Counted from the stretch's first letter, positions 17,986-27,375 are shown. The stretch is DNA of 64,000 bases from Bacillota bacterium (GCA_023386815.1 JAEWIZ010000028.1:1-64000); one strand, 5' to 3'. The notes: generated by a model from the sequence alone, not told the origin. Translations and numbers: made by a program.

Positions 17986-18321
17986 TCATATATCTTTTGT
18001 ATAAGCACAGTTATAAGTCGTTTCCGTATATACGCAAGTAGTTGAAAGACAATCTCCTTTTACCTTTACCGTTCCATAGTCACCTTTTACAGCCTCAGGC
18101 TCAGAATAGTCTATGCTATTTAGCACATCGATTTCTTCCTGATTTAATCCGAGCTTATGAAACCACTCCGTCCCCTGCTCCGAATCTGTCTGATCTTCCA
18201 GCATCTCCTTATAAGCCTCATTCAAATCAGTTTCTTCCTCCACCCTATTTGTAACCTTGTCTGTTGCCGCAATGGGCTCAATTTCTTCTCTGGTGAAAGC
18301 ACTACCATCAAGTTCAAACAT
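17986..18321 (-). CDS. Putative modified-peptide (RiPP-like) precursor with Cys/Thr-rich tail
   Basis: A 111-residue protein starting at the ATG at 18321, which overlaps the stop of the preceding gene by eight bases. The first 85 residues are acidic and helical, leader-like. Its only three cysteines lie at residues 91, 96 and 105, in the tail GDCLSTTCVYT followed by ETTYNCAYTKDI. The tail is rich in Thr, Ser and Tyr, the usual acceptors or neighbours of radical-SAM thioether links. The next gene is a radical SAM/SPASM enzyme. It is not a known sactipeptide family that I can name; a non-modified partner protein is the alternative. Confidence 0.65.
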   Translation of the reverse strand: MFELDGSAFTREEIEPIAATDKVTNRVEEETDLNEAYKEMLEDQTDSEQGTEWFHKLGLNQEEIDVLNSIDYSEPEAVKGDYGTVKVKGDCLSTTCVYTETTYNCAYTKDI

Positions 18322-18826
18322 GCTCCACCACCCATTTCTTATATTTTTCGGACATTCCAGCATAAAAGGGAAGCAGGGCAGTGGGAACTGATTTTTCAAA
18401 AATTACATAATACTTTGTTAAGATTTCTCTTTGCTCCGGCGTAAGGCTATCTTTAAAAACAAAGACTCTGATTTCTTCATACAACTTGGTCAATAGCTGC
18501 TGCTCCAGCCGGTGTTCCCTCAAGGATTTCTTTTCACTGCCCGGAATTTCATAGCTTATCTTTTCTTCAAACGAGTGCCTTTGCGTTGGTACAAAATCAT
18601 ATACGTAGGCATTTTCATACTTTAAAATCGTTCCATCCTCCATTGCACTGGTAACAAGAGCAAAGGGACGGGTTCTTAGTTCCATGGGTGACGCGGGATA
18701 GAGGAATACTTTTTCTACCAGAATACCATTTACCAGATCAACCACAGGAAACGATATGCTGCTATTACCACAGAAAGCCTTGATAATTCCCCTATTGGTT
18801 TCTAAAATCTCACTATATTTTTTCAT
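18314..18826 (-). CDS. Unknown protein preceding the peptide gene
   Basis: A 170-residue protein with no recognised family. It starts MKKYSEILETN after GGGGAGG. The N-terminal half is beta-rich (GIIKAFCGNSSISFPVVDLV, VEKVFLYPASP), the C-terminal half is helical with a charged stretch (SEKKSLREHRLEQQLL). It is 13 bp after the C39-like gene and overlaps the peptide gene, so the three are probably translated together. A leader-recognition or immunity role would fit the context but nothing in the sequence proves it. Confidence 0.65.
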   Translation of the reverse strand: MKKYSEILETNRGIIKAFCGNSSISFPVVDLVNGILVEKVFLYPASPMELRTRPFALVTSAMEDGTILKYENAYVYDFVPTQRHSFEEKISYEIPGSEKKSLREHRLEQQLLTKLYEEIRVFVFKDSLTPEQREILTKYYVIFEKSVPTALLPFYAGMSEKYKKWVVEHV

Positions 18827-18839
18827 GATACCTCCCCTT

Positions 18840-19592
18840 CTAACCAGCTCGTAATGCTTCGTTTGTTACTACAACAGATGCACCCGGAACCTCTTCATAA
18901 GCCTCTTCCATGGTTTCTAATGACATAAAGCGTGCGCTGCTATCCTCTCCTACAAGCCCGCTGTCGCAAACAATAAATCCCTGTAACCCGCCATTTTCAT
19001 CTCTGACGGTTCCTGTCACAGTAATTTCATGGTTAGCGCTTCCATCATTTACAGCTGCTAAAGACTGCCAGGCATATCCCGCATTAATGCCGATAGCTAC
19101 CCCATGGCCTTCCTCCACATACTGTGCAACCGCCTCGCAGCTGCCCTCTTCTGTTGTTGCAGAAAAAGCGGTAGCTTCTACTCCGTTCAGCTTAAAAAGC
19201 TCAATCATCTGGGTATCGTTTACTCCTCCCCTGTTTTCAGACGGAAGAAAAGGAGAATAATTGCAAAGGTTATTCTCAATCGCCTGTCCTGTGATCCGCT
19301 CCTCATCCGCTTCTACTCCGCACAGCGTCAGAACATTGGAGGTGCTGACCAGACCGCAGTTACCTTCTGCGTTGTAACTATTATCCCCCTGATTATCATC
19401 CAACAGATCCGCCACTTCATAGGCATCTGCATAGACATAGGCCGGTTCTACTCCGGGTATATCATGCCTTACGTCCGGCTGCATATTCATCCCTTCCGCT
19501 CCGCCCCGCTCTTTCACCTCAAGCTCCTCACTATTTTCCTGAAAATCCGGAACTAGCTCCGGCTGAAAGCTTTCATATTCCAACTCATTCAT
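18840..19592 (-). CDS. C39-like cysteine peptidase-fold protein
   Basis: This 250-residue protein has an acidic 70-residue N-terminus and then a papain-like C39-type domain. The nucleophile would be Cys79 in AEGNCGLVSTSNVL, the base His188 in ANHEITVTG and the polar partner Asp210 in FIVCDSG; GHGVAIGINAGYAW between them is typical. Unlike bacteriocin C39 peptidases it is not fused to an ABC transporter, and none is encoded nearby. It could cut the adjacent peptide, or be an effector handled by the ATPases. It overlaps the HerA-like gene by four bases (ATGA). Confidence 0.8.
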   Translation of the reverse strand: MNELEYESFQPELVPDFQENSEELEVKERGGAEGMNMQPDVRHDIPGVEPAYVYADAYEVADLLDDNQGDNSYNAEGNCGLVSTSNVLTLCGVEADEERITGQAIENNLCNYSPFLPSENRGGVNDTQMIELFKLNGVEATAFSATTEEGSCEAVAQYVEEGHGVAIGINAGYAWQSLAAVNDGSANHEITVTGTVRDENGGLQGFIVCDSGLVGEDSSARFMSLETMEEAYEEVPGASVVVTNEALRAG

Positions 19593-22500
19593 CTGCTCAC
19601 CTCACTGTTATTAACATTATTAGGTTGGATCCCAGGCTTTTTTCTTATCATAATCTGGGCTGCATATGCTCCGAACCACTGTTGATATATCTTTTTGATC
19701 CTGCTATCCTTTGCGCCGTATAGTAGCACAGAATTTAAGAGGGAAACCTCTGTTTTGGGGTCTGTCATCAGCTCCATCCTTATGCATCTTATCGCAAATG
19801 TATGTAAGTTCTGTATATCACCTTTTAGTGCTTCGTTAAGAATTACACTACCGCCAGATATTTCATATGCAATTTTTACTCTTCCCCCATAGCTATCCCA
19901 CTCCGCAACCTGCTGTCCCTCCACGTATTGTCTTAGAATTCCTGCCAGCTTGTAATCGGCTGCTAGGTTGCTGCCTTCTAGGACAGCAACTGCCTGCAAG
20001 CACTCCTGCTTCACCGGCAATTTGGCTTCTGTCATATTAGCAAGCAATATTTCTGCGCCACGTCCCCGTGCCTGTTTTAAGGCTTCTATATTTCTGTCCG
20101 CTTCGGGTAGATGACTATTTTCACACAGTTCAAACCACTTTTTATAGATTTGAACCAATCTTTTATTGTCCTGTTTTTTAGTCCATAGAATACATTCCAT
20201 AATTACATCTCTTTCTGCCTGAGAAAATTCTTTGGTAAACTGTGACCCCTCAAAATCCACTGTCATATGAGCCTCAATACAGGCTGCAATCTCTGCTTTT
20301 GAACGGGCTTCCTCGATCCCATCTATTTCATCTGACGGATGCACTAGATCCGATACAATACAGGCCACGCTGCCCCATCTGTTCTGCTCAGAAAGCAATC
20401 CCGTTAGAAGCTTTCTTTTCCGGACAATCTCATACTCACCGGTACAGATCCATTCACATACCTGATTATGAATATCCTGATCCGTATTGTCAGAGTGGCT
20501 GATCAGACGAATTAAATATCTGACCATTCGTATTACCTTCTCTGTGGCTTCTCTTTTTCCGGAGTCTAAATCATAATGATATACCCGACTGTCATCACTG
20601 TTCTCAGCCTTTGCAATTTTGCAAAGTACTGCTTCCAGCCAATTATTTTGGTAGATTACGCAAACTCCCTTTTTAAGTCTTGGTATCTCGTCGATCTGCT
20701 GTGGTGTGAGACCCATAGAACGACCGGTTAATTCTCTGTCGCCTAACTCCGGTAGACGAAGCAGGATTTTGGTGTTTGTATTTCGGATAACAGACATATC
20801 TAACATTCCCGGAGACTGATCCACAATAATAAACCCTTCCCCGTAGGTACGCATTTCTGCTATAGAGTTTGCTATCATCTCCACTGACTTTCCTAATAGA
20901 TTAGAACCCTCCTGGCTCTGCTCCGATGATGTCCTTCGCAGCAAATGATGCGCCTCCTCTAAAATAGTTACATGCCTTAACGGTAAATTCATCCCGCCGC
21001 CGCTCATCCGGTGCTCCTGTAGCCTAAGAACCAGGATTCCCATTAACATGGCTTTTGTTTCCGTTGAAAAAGCCCTGCTAAGGTCAATAATTACGCTCCT
21101 TTCAAATAACAGCTCGTCGCCAAGATCCTCCCCCGAGAAAATCTGCCCGAATAAGCCCTTACATAAGGATTCCAATCGAGTGGTGAGCGCTCCCACATAA
21201 TTGCCTTTTACTTCACCGGAAAAAGCGGAAGAATCCAGTTCAATTGACAGTTCCCTCAGAACATCCTTTATCGTGGGGAAAATACGGATTCCCCCTCTGC
21301 ATTCCGATTCCTTTATATCCCATCCGCAGGAAATATATGCATTCTCAACTGCCGCCTTAAGTACTGCAGGCATGGCCGCGTACATGGGCCAGCAGGCGTT
21401 AAATACCTCAATTAATTTATCAATATGCTCCAATACATGAATTTCCTCGTTAAATTTGAACGGATTAAGCTTTAACAGTGGTGTTTTCCTGGGATTTGTG
21501 CCATATACCTCCACGTCCGGATAATGACCAAAGGCATTTTTATATTCTCCCTTCGCCGGCTCAATTACCAAAAACTTAACGTTGTTACGATTTATTTCTT
21601 CCAACAATTTATACACTGTATTTGTTTTGCCACTTCCGTTTGTTCCTGCAATAAAGGTATGGGAAGCCAGACTTTGCATATCAAGATATACAGGGTTTTC
21701 CTTTTCTGTTTTTCCCATATGGTATATGCTTCCGATTTTTGCAATCCGGCTATTAGTTATCTCCTCATTGCGTACAACGTTCCTTCCAAAAGACGCATAC
21801 TCAACCACCGGAAGTCCGGGTACCGCCTTATGAGGAAAAATGGTATGAAGAGCTAACTGCCGTCCGCTGATTGGAACGGAGGGTTCCATTACATTCCTGC
21901 TTTCTTCCCTCCTGTCCCTATAATGAAATCTGGGATGCATAAATTTACACAAATACTTTCGTACACTCTCCACTCCATTATCCTGTGTCCAGGTATTAAT
22001 GCCATAAGTATTGGTGCTCTTTCCGGCAGTCCTTAAGATTGACTGATAATGGCTGGAGATTATCTTATTGGTGGCAGGATTATTTGACAGGATATAAGCG
22101 CAGTAACTAAACATACCCGTATTATCACATTCCTCGATTGCTTCAAGCACCCGTTCTATCTTGTTATACAGATTGCTGATTGTTTTATTTTGTACTGTAT
22201 ACTGAACCGTCTGTCCATAGGTTGATGTCTGTGCTTGTGTCTTTCCCTCCTGATAAGTGGCTCCCACTGTTTCGCCCTCGGTTTTTCCCCTGCTTGTGCC
22301 GGTCTGGATACCTCCGGAGGTCCCGCTGCTCCCAGCACCGCTCAGCATCCCATACATATATCCACCTCCGGGGATCAGATAGGAGGACGCAACCATCATG
22401 GCTGTCTGGGCAATACCGCCTGTACTTCTCTCATTGGCACTCCAACCGCTACTTTCCGTATGACTTTCTGTCAGTGAAATACTACGAGTTACGCTTTGAT

Positions 22501-23236
22501 TAATGCTTTCCGAAGCTGTGGTAGAGATGGCCTCACTTTCGCTTTTCTGTACACTGATGGAATTATTCAGTAGTGCTGACAGCTGCGTGCCCAGCTCCTC
22601 ATAGCCGTATCGCATATTGGTTATATGTTCCTTATTCACAGAATCCGCAAGAATCAGTATGGTAAAGGACTGATCCCCAATGGAATTGATGATATTATCA
22701 ATCCCATTCATAAATTCACCGTCTCTGATTCCATAGGTGGAGGAAGAGATGGAAGTGATACACTGTGTATCAAAGCCTTTCCCAAGCATCCCATCGATCT
22801 TCTTTTTTACATCTGAGGCCTTTTGCACTTCCTTAAGAACCGTTCCCGGAAGATTCCCCTGCATACCGGACTGCAGGATATTTTTCAGCGTCAGAAGATA
22901 GTACGGATTTTCATAGTTTTTTTTATTTACAACCCCGATATAGATTGTTACCTTTCCGTTTTTACACTCCAAAAGGGTGATAAAGGATCCCTCACACATA
23001 TTTACTGCATGAAGAACTGTTGCTATCTTATCTGTCAAGCCTTCTTCCCGGGAATAAACAAGTTCATTTAGCTGAAACAGGCAGGTTGCTTCTTCAATCG
23101 GAATCTGGAAAGTCTCATTGTCTAATTCCTCTATTTTTACGAAATCTGTATCAAGCTGCATGCAGTATGATTTTTCAATTGCCTTTTGTGCCTGCACAAT
23201 GGTGCTATTCAAGTCCTTGGCAAACTTATCCTTCAT
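19589..23236 (-). CDS. HerA/DUF87-type ATPase, large
   Basis: A 1,215-residue ATPase. Residues about 235-350 are a Ser/Thr/Gly-rich region with a short hydrophobic, glycine-rich patch (SSYLIPGGGYMYGMLSGAG). Walker A is GTNGSGKT at about residue 531, in the family context MGKTEKENPVYLDMQSL...HTFIAG; Walker B is ILEEAHHLL at about 757; GFIIVDQSPGMLDMSV and NTKILLRLPELGDREL follow, as in HerA/FtsK translocases of the DUF87 group. The last 350 residues are helical and not recognised. HerA-like ATPases pump DNA or polypeptide as hexamers; the substrate here is unknown. GGGAG precedes the ATG. Confidence 0.88.
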   Translation of the reverse strand: MKDKFAKDLNSTIVQAQKAIEKSYCMQLDTDFVKIEELDNETFQIPIEEATCLFQLNELVYSREEGLTDKIATVLHAVNMCEGSFITLLECKNGKVTIYIGVVNKKNYENPYYLLTLKNILQSGMQGNLPGTVLKEVQKASDVKKKIDGMLGKGFDTQCITSISSSTYGIRDGEFMNGIDNIINSIGDQSFTILILADSVNKEHITNMRYGYEELGTQLSALLNNSISVQKSESEAISTTASESINQSVTRSISLTESHTESSGWSANERSTGGIAQTAMMVASSYLIPGGGYMYGMLSGAGSSGTSGGIQTGTSRGKTEGETVGATYQEGKTQAQTSTYGQTVQYTVQNKTISNLYNKIERVLEAIEECDNTGMFSYCAYILSNNPATNKIISSHYQSILRTAGKSTNTYGINTWTQDNGVESVRKYLCKFMHPRFHYRDRREESRNVMEPSVPISGRQLALHTIFPHKAVPGLPVVEYASFGRNVVRNEEITNSRIAKIGSIYHMGKTEKENPVYLDMQSLASHTFIAGTNGSGKTNTVYKLLEEINRNNVKFLVIEPAKGEYKNAFGHYPDVEVYGTNPRKTPLLKLNPFKFNEEIHVLEHIDKLIEVFNACWPMYAAMPAVLKAAVENAYISCGWDIKESECRGGIRIFPTIKDVLRELSIELDSSAFSGEVKGNYVGALTTRLESLCKGLFGQIFSGEDLGDELLFERSVIIDLSRAFSTETKAMLMGILVLRLQEHRMSGGGMNLPLRHVTILEEAHHLLRRTSSEQSQEGSNLLGKSVEMIANSIAEMRTYGEGFIIVDQSPGMLDMSVIRNTNTKILLRLPELGDRELTGRSMGLTPQQIDEIPRLKKGVCVIYQNNWLEAVLCKIAKAENSDDSRVYHYDLDSGKREATEKVIRMVRYLIRLISHSDNTDQDIHNQVCEWICTGEYEIVRKRKLLTGLLSEQNRWGSVACIVSDLVHPSDEIDGIEEARSKAEIAACIEAHMTVDFEGSQFTKEFSQAERDVIMECILWTKKQDNKRLVQIYKKWFELCENSHLPEADRNIEALKQARGRGAEILLANMTEAKLPVKQECLQAVAVLEGSNLAADYKLAGILRQYVEGQQVAEWDSYGGRVKIAYEISGGSVILNEALKGDIQNLHTFAIRCIRMELMTDPKTEVSLLNSVLLYGAKDSRIKKIYQQWFGAYAAQIMIRKKPGIQPNNVNNSEVSR

Positions 23237-23254
23237 TGCCGATTCTCCCTTCCC

Positions 23255-24220
23255 CTATTGTTCCATAAGCGTCCTGGCGGATTCCATAATTCTTGTATAA
23301 TTAGCAATATTATCCTGATATTTTATAATCCACTTCTTATAATGGATCAGCTCTTCTCTCTTCTTCTCCGTTGCCTCATCCATCACATAGTGCTTTAGCT
23401 CATCAATCCTATCCTGGATATCTGCTTCCGACTGGAGCTTTTCGAAAGCACTCCGTATCTGAAAGTGATGCCGATACATTTCATATACGGCTACCGGCTT
23501 TGAATATTTCTCATAGATCTGTTCAAAATCATTTATTTCACTTGTACAGAAGATCTGACAATTCATCGCCTCGGCATAGGCTTTAAAATTCTGCAGCTTT
23601 TCAGGGTCACGCAGTAAGCATAGGATTCCATCCGCCGGAATCATCATTGTCTGATTGAGCCTCACTAATTTATTAATGTCCTCGAAGCTTTTTAAAGCCT
23701 CCTCATGAACAAGGTAGGTGTAACCACTTCGGGGTTCCGTATCGAAAAGTCTATCTAAGTTATGTATCTCTCTTTTATAAGGCTCCATTCGCTGCAGCTG
23801 GCCTTTTAATTGAATGCACTTGGTAATATGGTCTATTTTAGGCGCACTGTCAAAATGAATCAGCTCCAATTCTGCTAATGCCTTTTGGAGGATTTTTGCC
23901 GCTTCTTCATACTCTAATGTTTTTTCAACAAAGGTTAACTTCACCTCCTGCTGCCAAAAATCCCCTTCTATGACACTTTTAAAATCAACAAAATCCAAAT
24001 TCCTGCCCTCAAAAACAATCTCCAGATCCTCTCCCCTTGCAATATCCTTCATATATTTGGCAATTCCCCTCCAGGAACCATTTTTGTAGATCCAGCATTG
24101 CAAGGGGTAATCCTTTACGGGAAAAATAAAGCTGTAGATATCTTTTTTATCACTTACTACTCCATTTATGGCAGCTTGTGTATGTATTGTCGCCGGATCG
24201 TACCTGATATCAATTCTCAT
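23255..24220 (-). CDS. Unknown protein between Hsp70-like and HerA-like genes
   Basis: A 321-residue protein that I do not recognise. It begins MRIDIRYDPATIHTQAA at the ATG at 24220. The N-terminal 90 residues look like a beta domain (VKDYPLQCWIYKNGSWRGI), the middle contains LDRLFDTEPRSGYTYLVHEE and a beta/alpha segment (CQIFCTSEINDFEQIYEKY), and the C-terminal 60 residues form a charged coiled coil (QDRIDELKHYVMDEATEKKR). No signal or span is seen. The position, 18 bp before the HerA-like gene, suggests an adaptor of that ATPase. Confidence 0.75.
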   Translation of the reverse strand: MRIDIRYDPATIHTQAAINGVVSDKKDIYSFIFPVKDYPLQCWIYKNGSWRGIAKYMKDIARGEDLEIVFEGRNLDFVDFKSVIEGDFWQQEVKLTFVEKTLEYEEAAKILQKALAELELIHFDSAPKIDHITKCIQLKGQLQRMEPYKREIHNLDRLFDTEPRSGYTYLVHEEALKSFEDINKLVRLNQTMMIPADGILCLLRDPEKLQNFKAYAEAMNCQIFCTSEINDFEQIYEKYSKPVAVYEMYRHHFQIRSAFEKLQSEADIQDRIDELKHYVMDEATEKKREELIHYKKWIIKYQDNIANYTRIMESARTLMEQ

Positions 24221-24326
24221 CCTAGCCCGCCTTTCTATAGACGCAAATCTTATCATCTATTCTCGTATCAGTCTTTCTCTACTCTCCTCCATCTTACGAG
24301 TATTCTATTGCTTGAACTGGCAATCA

Positions 24327-26552
24327 TTACATACTCTCAATGGTGTATTTGATTTCGTCAGCCTTCGCACTTACTTGTGCATTCAAAGTGGCAAGCAAAC
24401 CGTCCACCAGCTTTTTACTGTTCTCTTTACTGGTCATAGCCTCCTTTAGCCTGGAGAGCAGATCGCTACTATTGAAGGATTCCTTAATCTTGCTGTCCGT
24501 CACCTTTTCCCTTACCCAGGAGGGTAGATCGTAACTCGTAATCTTTTCAGAAAATCTCTCCTTAACACTATCTACTCCATTGGTCACTAATACATACAAT
24601 GCATAGCCGGCGACAACAGCTATAATCGCCCAGCCTCCCACCGGTATTGCTGCTAGAATAATAAATAATATTCCTGCTAGGGTCGCAGAAAGCATGGATA
24701 TTAATAAAAGGATAATTCCTATTACCGTAGGTAGTGCAATATACGCGATAATTCCTGCGATTAAACCTATGACGCTTCCCAGAACATCAATGATACCTAA
24801 ATCCACCATCTTACCACCGTTAATGCTCCCTATATCAACCTTAACACCTGATATATTTAAATCCTTTAATTCGAACTCCTTTTTCACATTATATTTCTGG
24901 CACAATTCCTGAAGCTCAAGTGCAATATCCTTACTTAATTTATTGGTATACCAATCACCAACCGCCGCAATATATCTGCTGTTTTTTTCCAACCTCCTGG
25001 CCAGCTTTTCTTCCGTACACTCCTCTCTAATTGCATCTGTAGCATTATCAATTGTTTTATACTTTCCCTTTCGCCATTTGTCCATCTCCGTAAATACGAT
25101 GTCCTGGACAATCTCAATAATCACTGGTCCTATTCCTGTTTTGTTGTCAATATCTCCAACCAGATCGGGAATATCTTGAACAATAAGCTCAGGAATCCTA
25201 TTCTGGATGATATGACTAATATCCTTCTGAAAGGCGGTGGATTTTTCATTGGAAGCACCAACTGCTACCAGTCCCTTAGAAATGGTTCTTGCCGGATCCA
25301 TATCTTCCGCTGTCTCGATCCCCGCAAACACCTCTTTTGTTACGGCTTTCACTACCGGCATTCTTGAAGCACTTCCCGTAAAAATAATACGGCTGATGAC
25401 CGTTTTGTTTTTCGCAAGATTACTTTTCTCCTGCTCCAAGAACCTCCTAAACAATTCTTTCCAGCTTTTATCTCCCATTTCCAGGGCTATTTCATCAGGA
25501 AGGTTCGTATATCGTTTCAAAACCGGCTTCACAGGTTTTTTTTCAATTAGTTCCTCCAAAGTCTGAGGTTCCAGCCTGATTACCGGAAAATCCGCAAATA
25601 CAATCATGGAAAGCACTCCCGTTGAAAATACATTTTCTTTTGCTTTCCTGCAGTTAAGCAGCAGGCTCATTTCCGACGTTGGGTTATTGATGGTAATATC
25701 CTCATAATCCGTCCGGTAATCAGCATTTTTTTCAAACAGTTTGGCCAGATACCATTCAAATATCATCCAGTCTATCGCTCTGGCACCAAGATAATTATTT
25801 CCGCTATTGTACTGGCTATTTCTTGAATCTGAGGTTAATGCTGTAATATCAATCGTTGATGAGCCGACATCAATCAGCATGGCACAGGTATCTTTTTTTA
25901 TCTTCAACCCGTTGATTTGACGTTCATACAAAAATGCTGCCCTGGATTCCTGTGCTAATACAATACTGACTGGATATCCCGCATAGGTTTCCCTTCCCAA
26001 AATACTTCCCTGCAAGATCCTTTTATAGATTAAGGCATCTATTTTAGACCACTTTGTCGGATGACCTACGGTCACTACAATCTCTCCTGCACCACCTAAT
26101 ACAGCAGAACTTCTAATTTTCTCCACATAGGCTGCGTCTGAAAAAATAGCATCTGTAAATTCTATTACTTTTTTTCTATATTCACGTATTTGAGTAGTAT
26201 TTACCATACTATCAGAAGGCCACTCTTTTGCATCATTATCAAATAATTGAATTAGAGTCCCCACTTTTTCAATTCCAACGCTACCAAGCAAATCCAGGGG
26301 TTTCCTCTTGAAATTGATTGATATATTCTTAACATTTTTATATGTAGTTAAAATTACATTTGAAAATACAACATTACCTTTATCATCGTAACCATATACA
26401 GTAGGCAATGCCTTACCAGGATCTATAGAACTGGGCATTGTCATGCTAGGATAATCAATAATATTATAGCTATGTTCACTGTCAACCAATGCATTATCGG
26501 TTATCGTTTCTCCATCACCAAGGTCGTATCCAATATACAATTTTTTGCTCAT
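24327..26552 (-). CDS. Hsp70-like ATPase with C-terminal membrane segments
   Basis: A 741-residue actin-fold ATPase. Phosphate-1 is YIGYDLGDGETIT (residues 6-18), phosphate-2 AMLIDVGSSTIDIT (about 223-236), and the adenosine motif IIFTGSASRMPVVKAV (about 387-402). No classic Hsp70 substrate-binding domain follows; instead residues about 580-655 hold several hydrophobic, glycine-rich spans (VIGIILLLISMLSATLAGI), then a charged helical tail. It would therefore be tethered to the membrane with both ends on one side or across it. The GrpE-like protein upstream is its probable partner. Confidence 0.85.
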   Translation of the reverse strand: MSKKLYIGYDLGDGETITDNALVDSEHSYNIIDYPSMTMPSSIDPGKALPTVYGYDDKGNVVFSNVILTTYKNVKNISINFKRKPLDLLGSVGIEKVGTLIQLFDNDAKEWPSDSMVNTTQIREYRKKVIEFTDAIFSDAAYVEKIRSSAVLGGAGEIVVTVGHPTKWSKIDALIYKRILQGSILGRETYAGYPVSIVLAQESRAAFLYERQINGLKIKKDTCAMLIDVGSSTIDITALTSDSRNSQYNSGNNYLGARAIDWMIFEWYLAKLFEKNADYRTDYEDITINNPTSEMSLLLNCRKAKENVFSTGVLSMIVFADFPVIRLEPQTLEELIEKKPVKPVLKRYTNLPDEIALEMGDKSWKELFRRFLEQEKSNLAKNKTVISRIIFTGSASRMPVVKAVTKEVFAGIETAEDMDPARTISKGLVAVGASNEKSTAFQKDISHIIQNRIPELIVQDIPDLVGDIDNKTGIGPVIIEIVQDIVFTEMDKWRKGKYKTIDNATDAIREECTEEKLARRLEKNSRYIAAVGDWYTNKLSKDIALELQELCQKYNVKKEFELKDLNISGVKVDIGSINGGKMVDLGIIDVLGSVIGLIAGIIAYIALPTVIGIILLLISMLSATLAGILFIILAAIPVGGWAIIAVVAGYALYVLVTNGVDSVKERFSEKITSYDLPSWVREKVTDSKIKESFNSSDLLSRLKEAMTSKENSKKLVDGLLATLNAQVSAKADEIKYTIESM

Positions 26553-26592
26553 CTGCTCCCATTCCTCCTATCATAATAAAGTACGAAAAGTA

Positions 26593-27375
26593 TTATCCTT
26601 TGCTATTTCCTACATCTCCACTTTCAAGATGATCCTCGCTTACCAACTGGTATTTCATGCCCCGTAACACTACTTGCGCCCCTCTTTTAAAGCAGGGCTT
26701 GCCTCCCATGTACTCACGCTCTTTTCTGGTTTTAAACACCTGAAATTCCACTTCGTCCACCTCTTTTTCGCTGCTCCAAACTACCTGGATTCCCATATCT
26801 TCCAGCATTTCGCACATTTGGATATATACCTGAGAGGTTTCACCGGATTTTGTATTATTAGAATACTCCAGGCTAAGGATCTGCTGAAGACTCTCTAATA
26901 CTTTGCTTTCATATATGCTGTTTTTCAAATTAAGCTGATTGATTTTATTATTTAGAATCTCCTTTTCCCGGAATAACTCTTTTAACTTCCTTTCATTTTC
27001 CTCCGAATTCACATTATTCTTTTGTTCAATTTCAGACAAAAGATGAATCATATGATCCAGTCCCAAATGAAAGGTTTTGCTATCAATTACAATCAGGTCA
27101 TCCAGCATGCTTTTGTCATTGTCATATTCCCACTCCAGTTTTTTTCCCTTCACAAGCTTTAGTTCCAGATATTTAAGAATGGAATTCAAGGAATTACCCG
27201 AACGGTCAATCACATCTTCCATTCTTTTTTTCAGCATTTTCTTATCGACCTCTACTGCATTAAACATCTCTGGAATACATGCAATTACCTTTCTCATCTG
27301 CACCAGGTCTTCACTGGAATAGGTTTTCTCAGCAACAGCGTCCGAAACCATTTTCTTTAATCTGTTTTGCTTCAT
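26593..27375 (-). CDS. GrpE-like coiled-coil protein
   Basis: A 260-residue protein. Residues about 110-165 form a long charged coiled coil (ENERKLKELFREKEILNNKI). The C-terminal 75 residues (CEMLEDMGIQVV, later FKRGAQVVLRGMKYQLVSED) follow the order of a GrpE beta-domain: short helix, LGI-type turn, then a G-Y-like strand. GrpE is the nucleotide exchange factor of Hsp70, and an Hsp70-like gene follows 40 bp downstream; this supports the assignment, which is remote. Chromosomal grpE is usually elsewhere with dnaK. It is the first gene of the operon. Confidence 0.7.
   Translation of the reverse strand: MKQNRLKKMVSDAVAEKTYSSEDLVQMRKVIACIPEMFNAVEVDKKMLKKRMEDVIDRSGNSLNSILKYLELKLVKGKKLEWEYDNDKSMLDDLIVIDSKTFHLGLDHMIHLLSEIEQKNNVNSEENERKLKELFREKEILNNKINQLNLKNSIYESKVLESLQQILSLEYSNNTKSGETSQVYIQMCEMLEDMGIQVVWSSEKEVDEVEFQVFKTRKEREYMGGKPCFKRGAQVVLRGMKYQLVSEDHLESGDVGNSKG

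Noticed and set aside
21524..22503. Plus-strand frames of 107-110 codons within the HerA-like gene
   Set aside because: No start signals, and they sit opposite conserved ATPase motifs.
19589..23236. HerA-like ATPase as a conjugation or type IV secretion coupling protein
   Set aside because: No relaxase, VirB or pilus genes, and no attachment or transfer origin were seen in the island.
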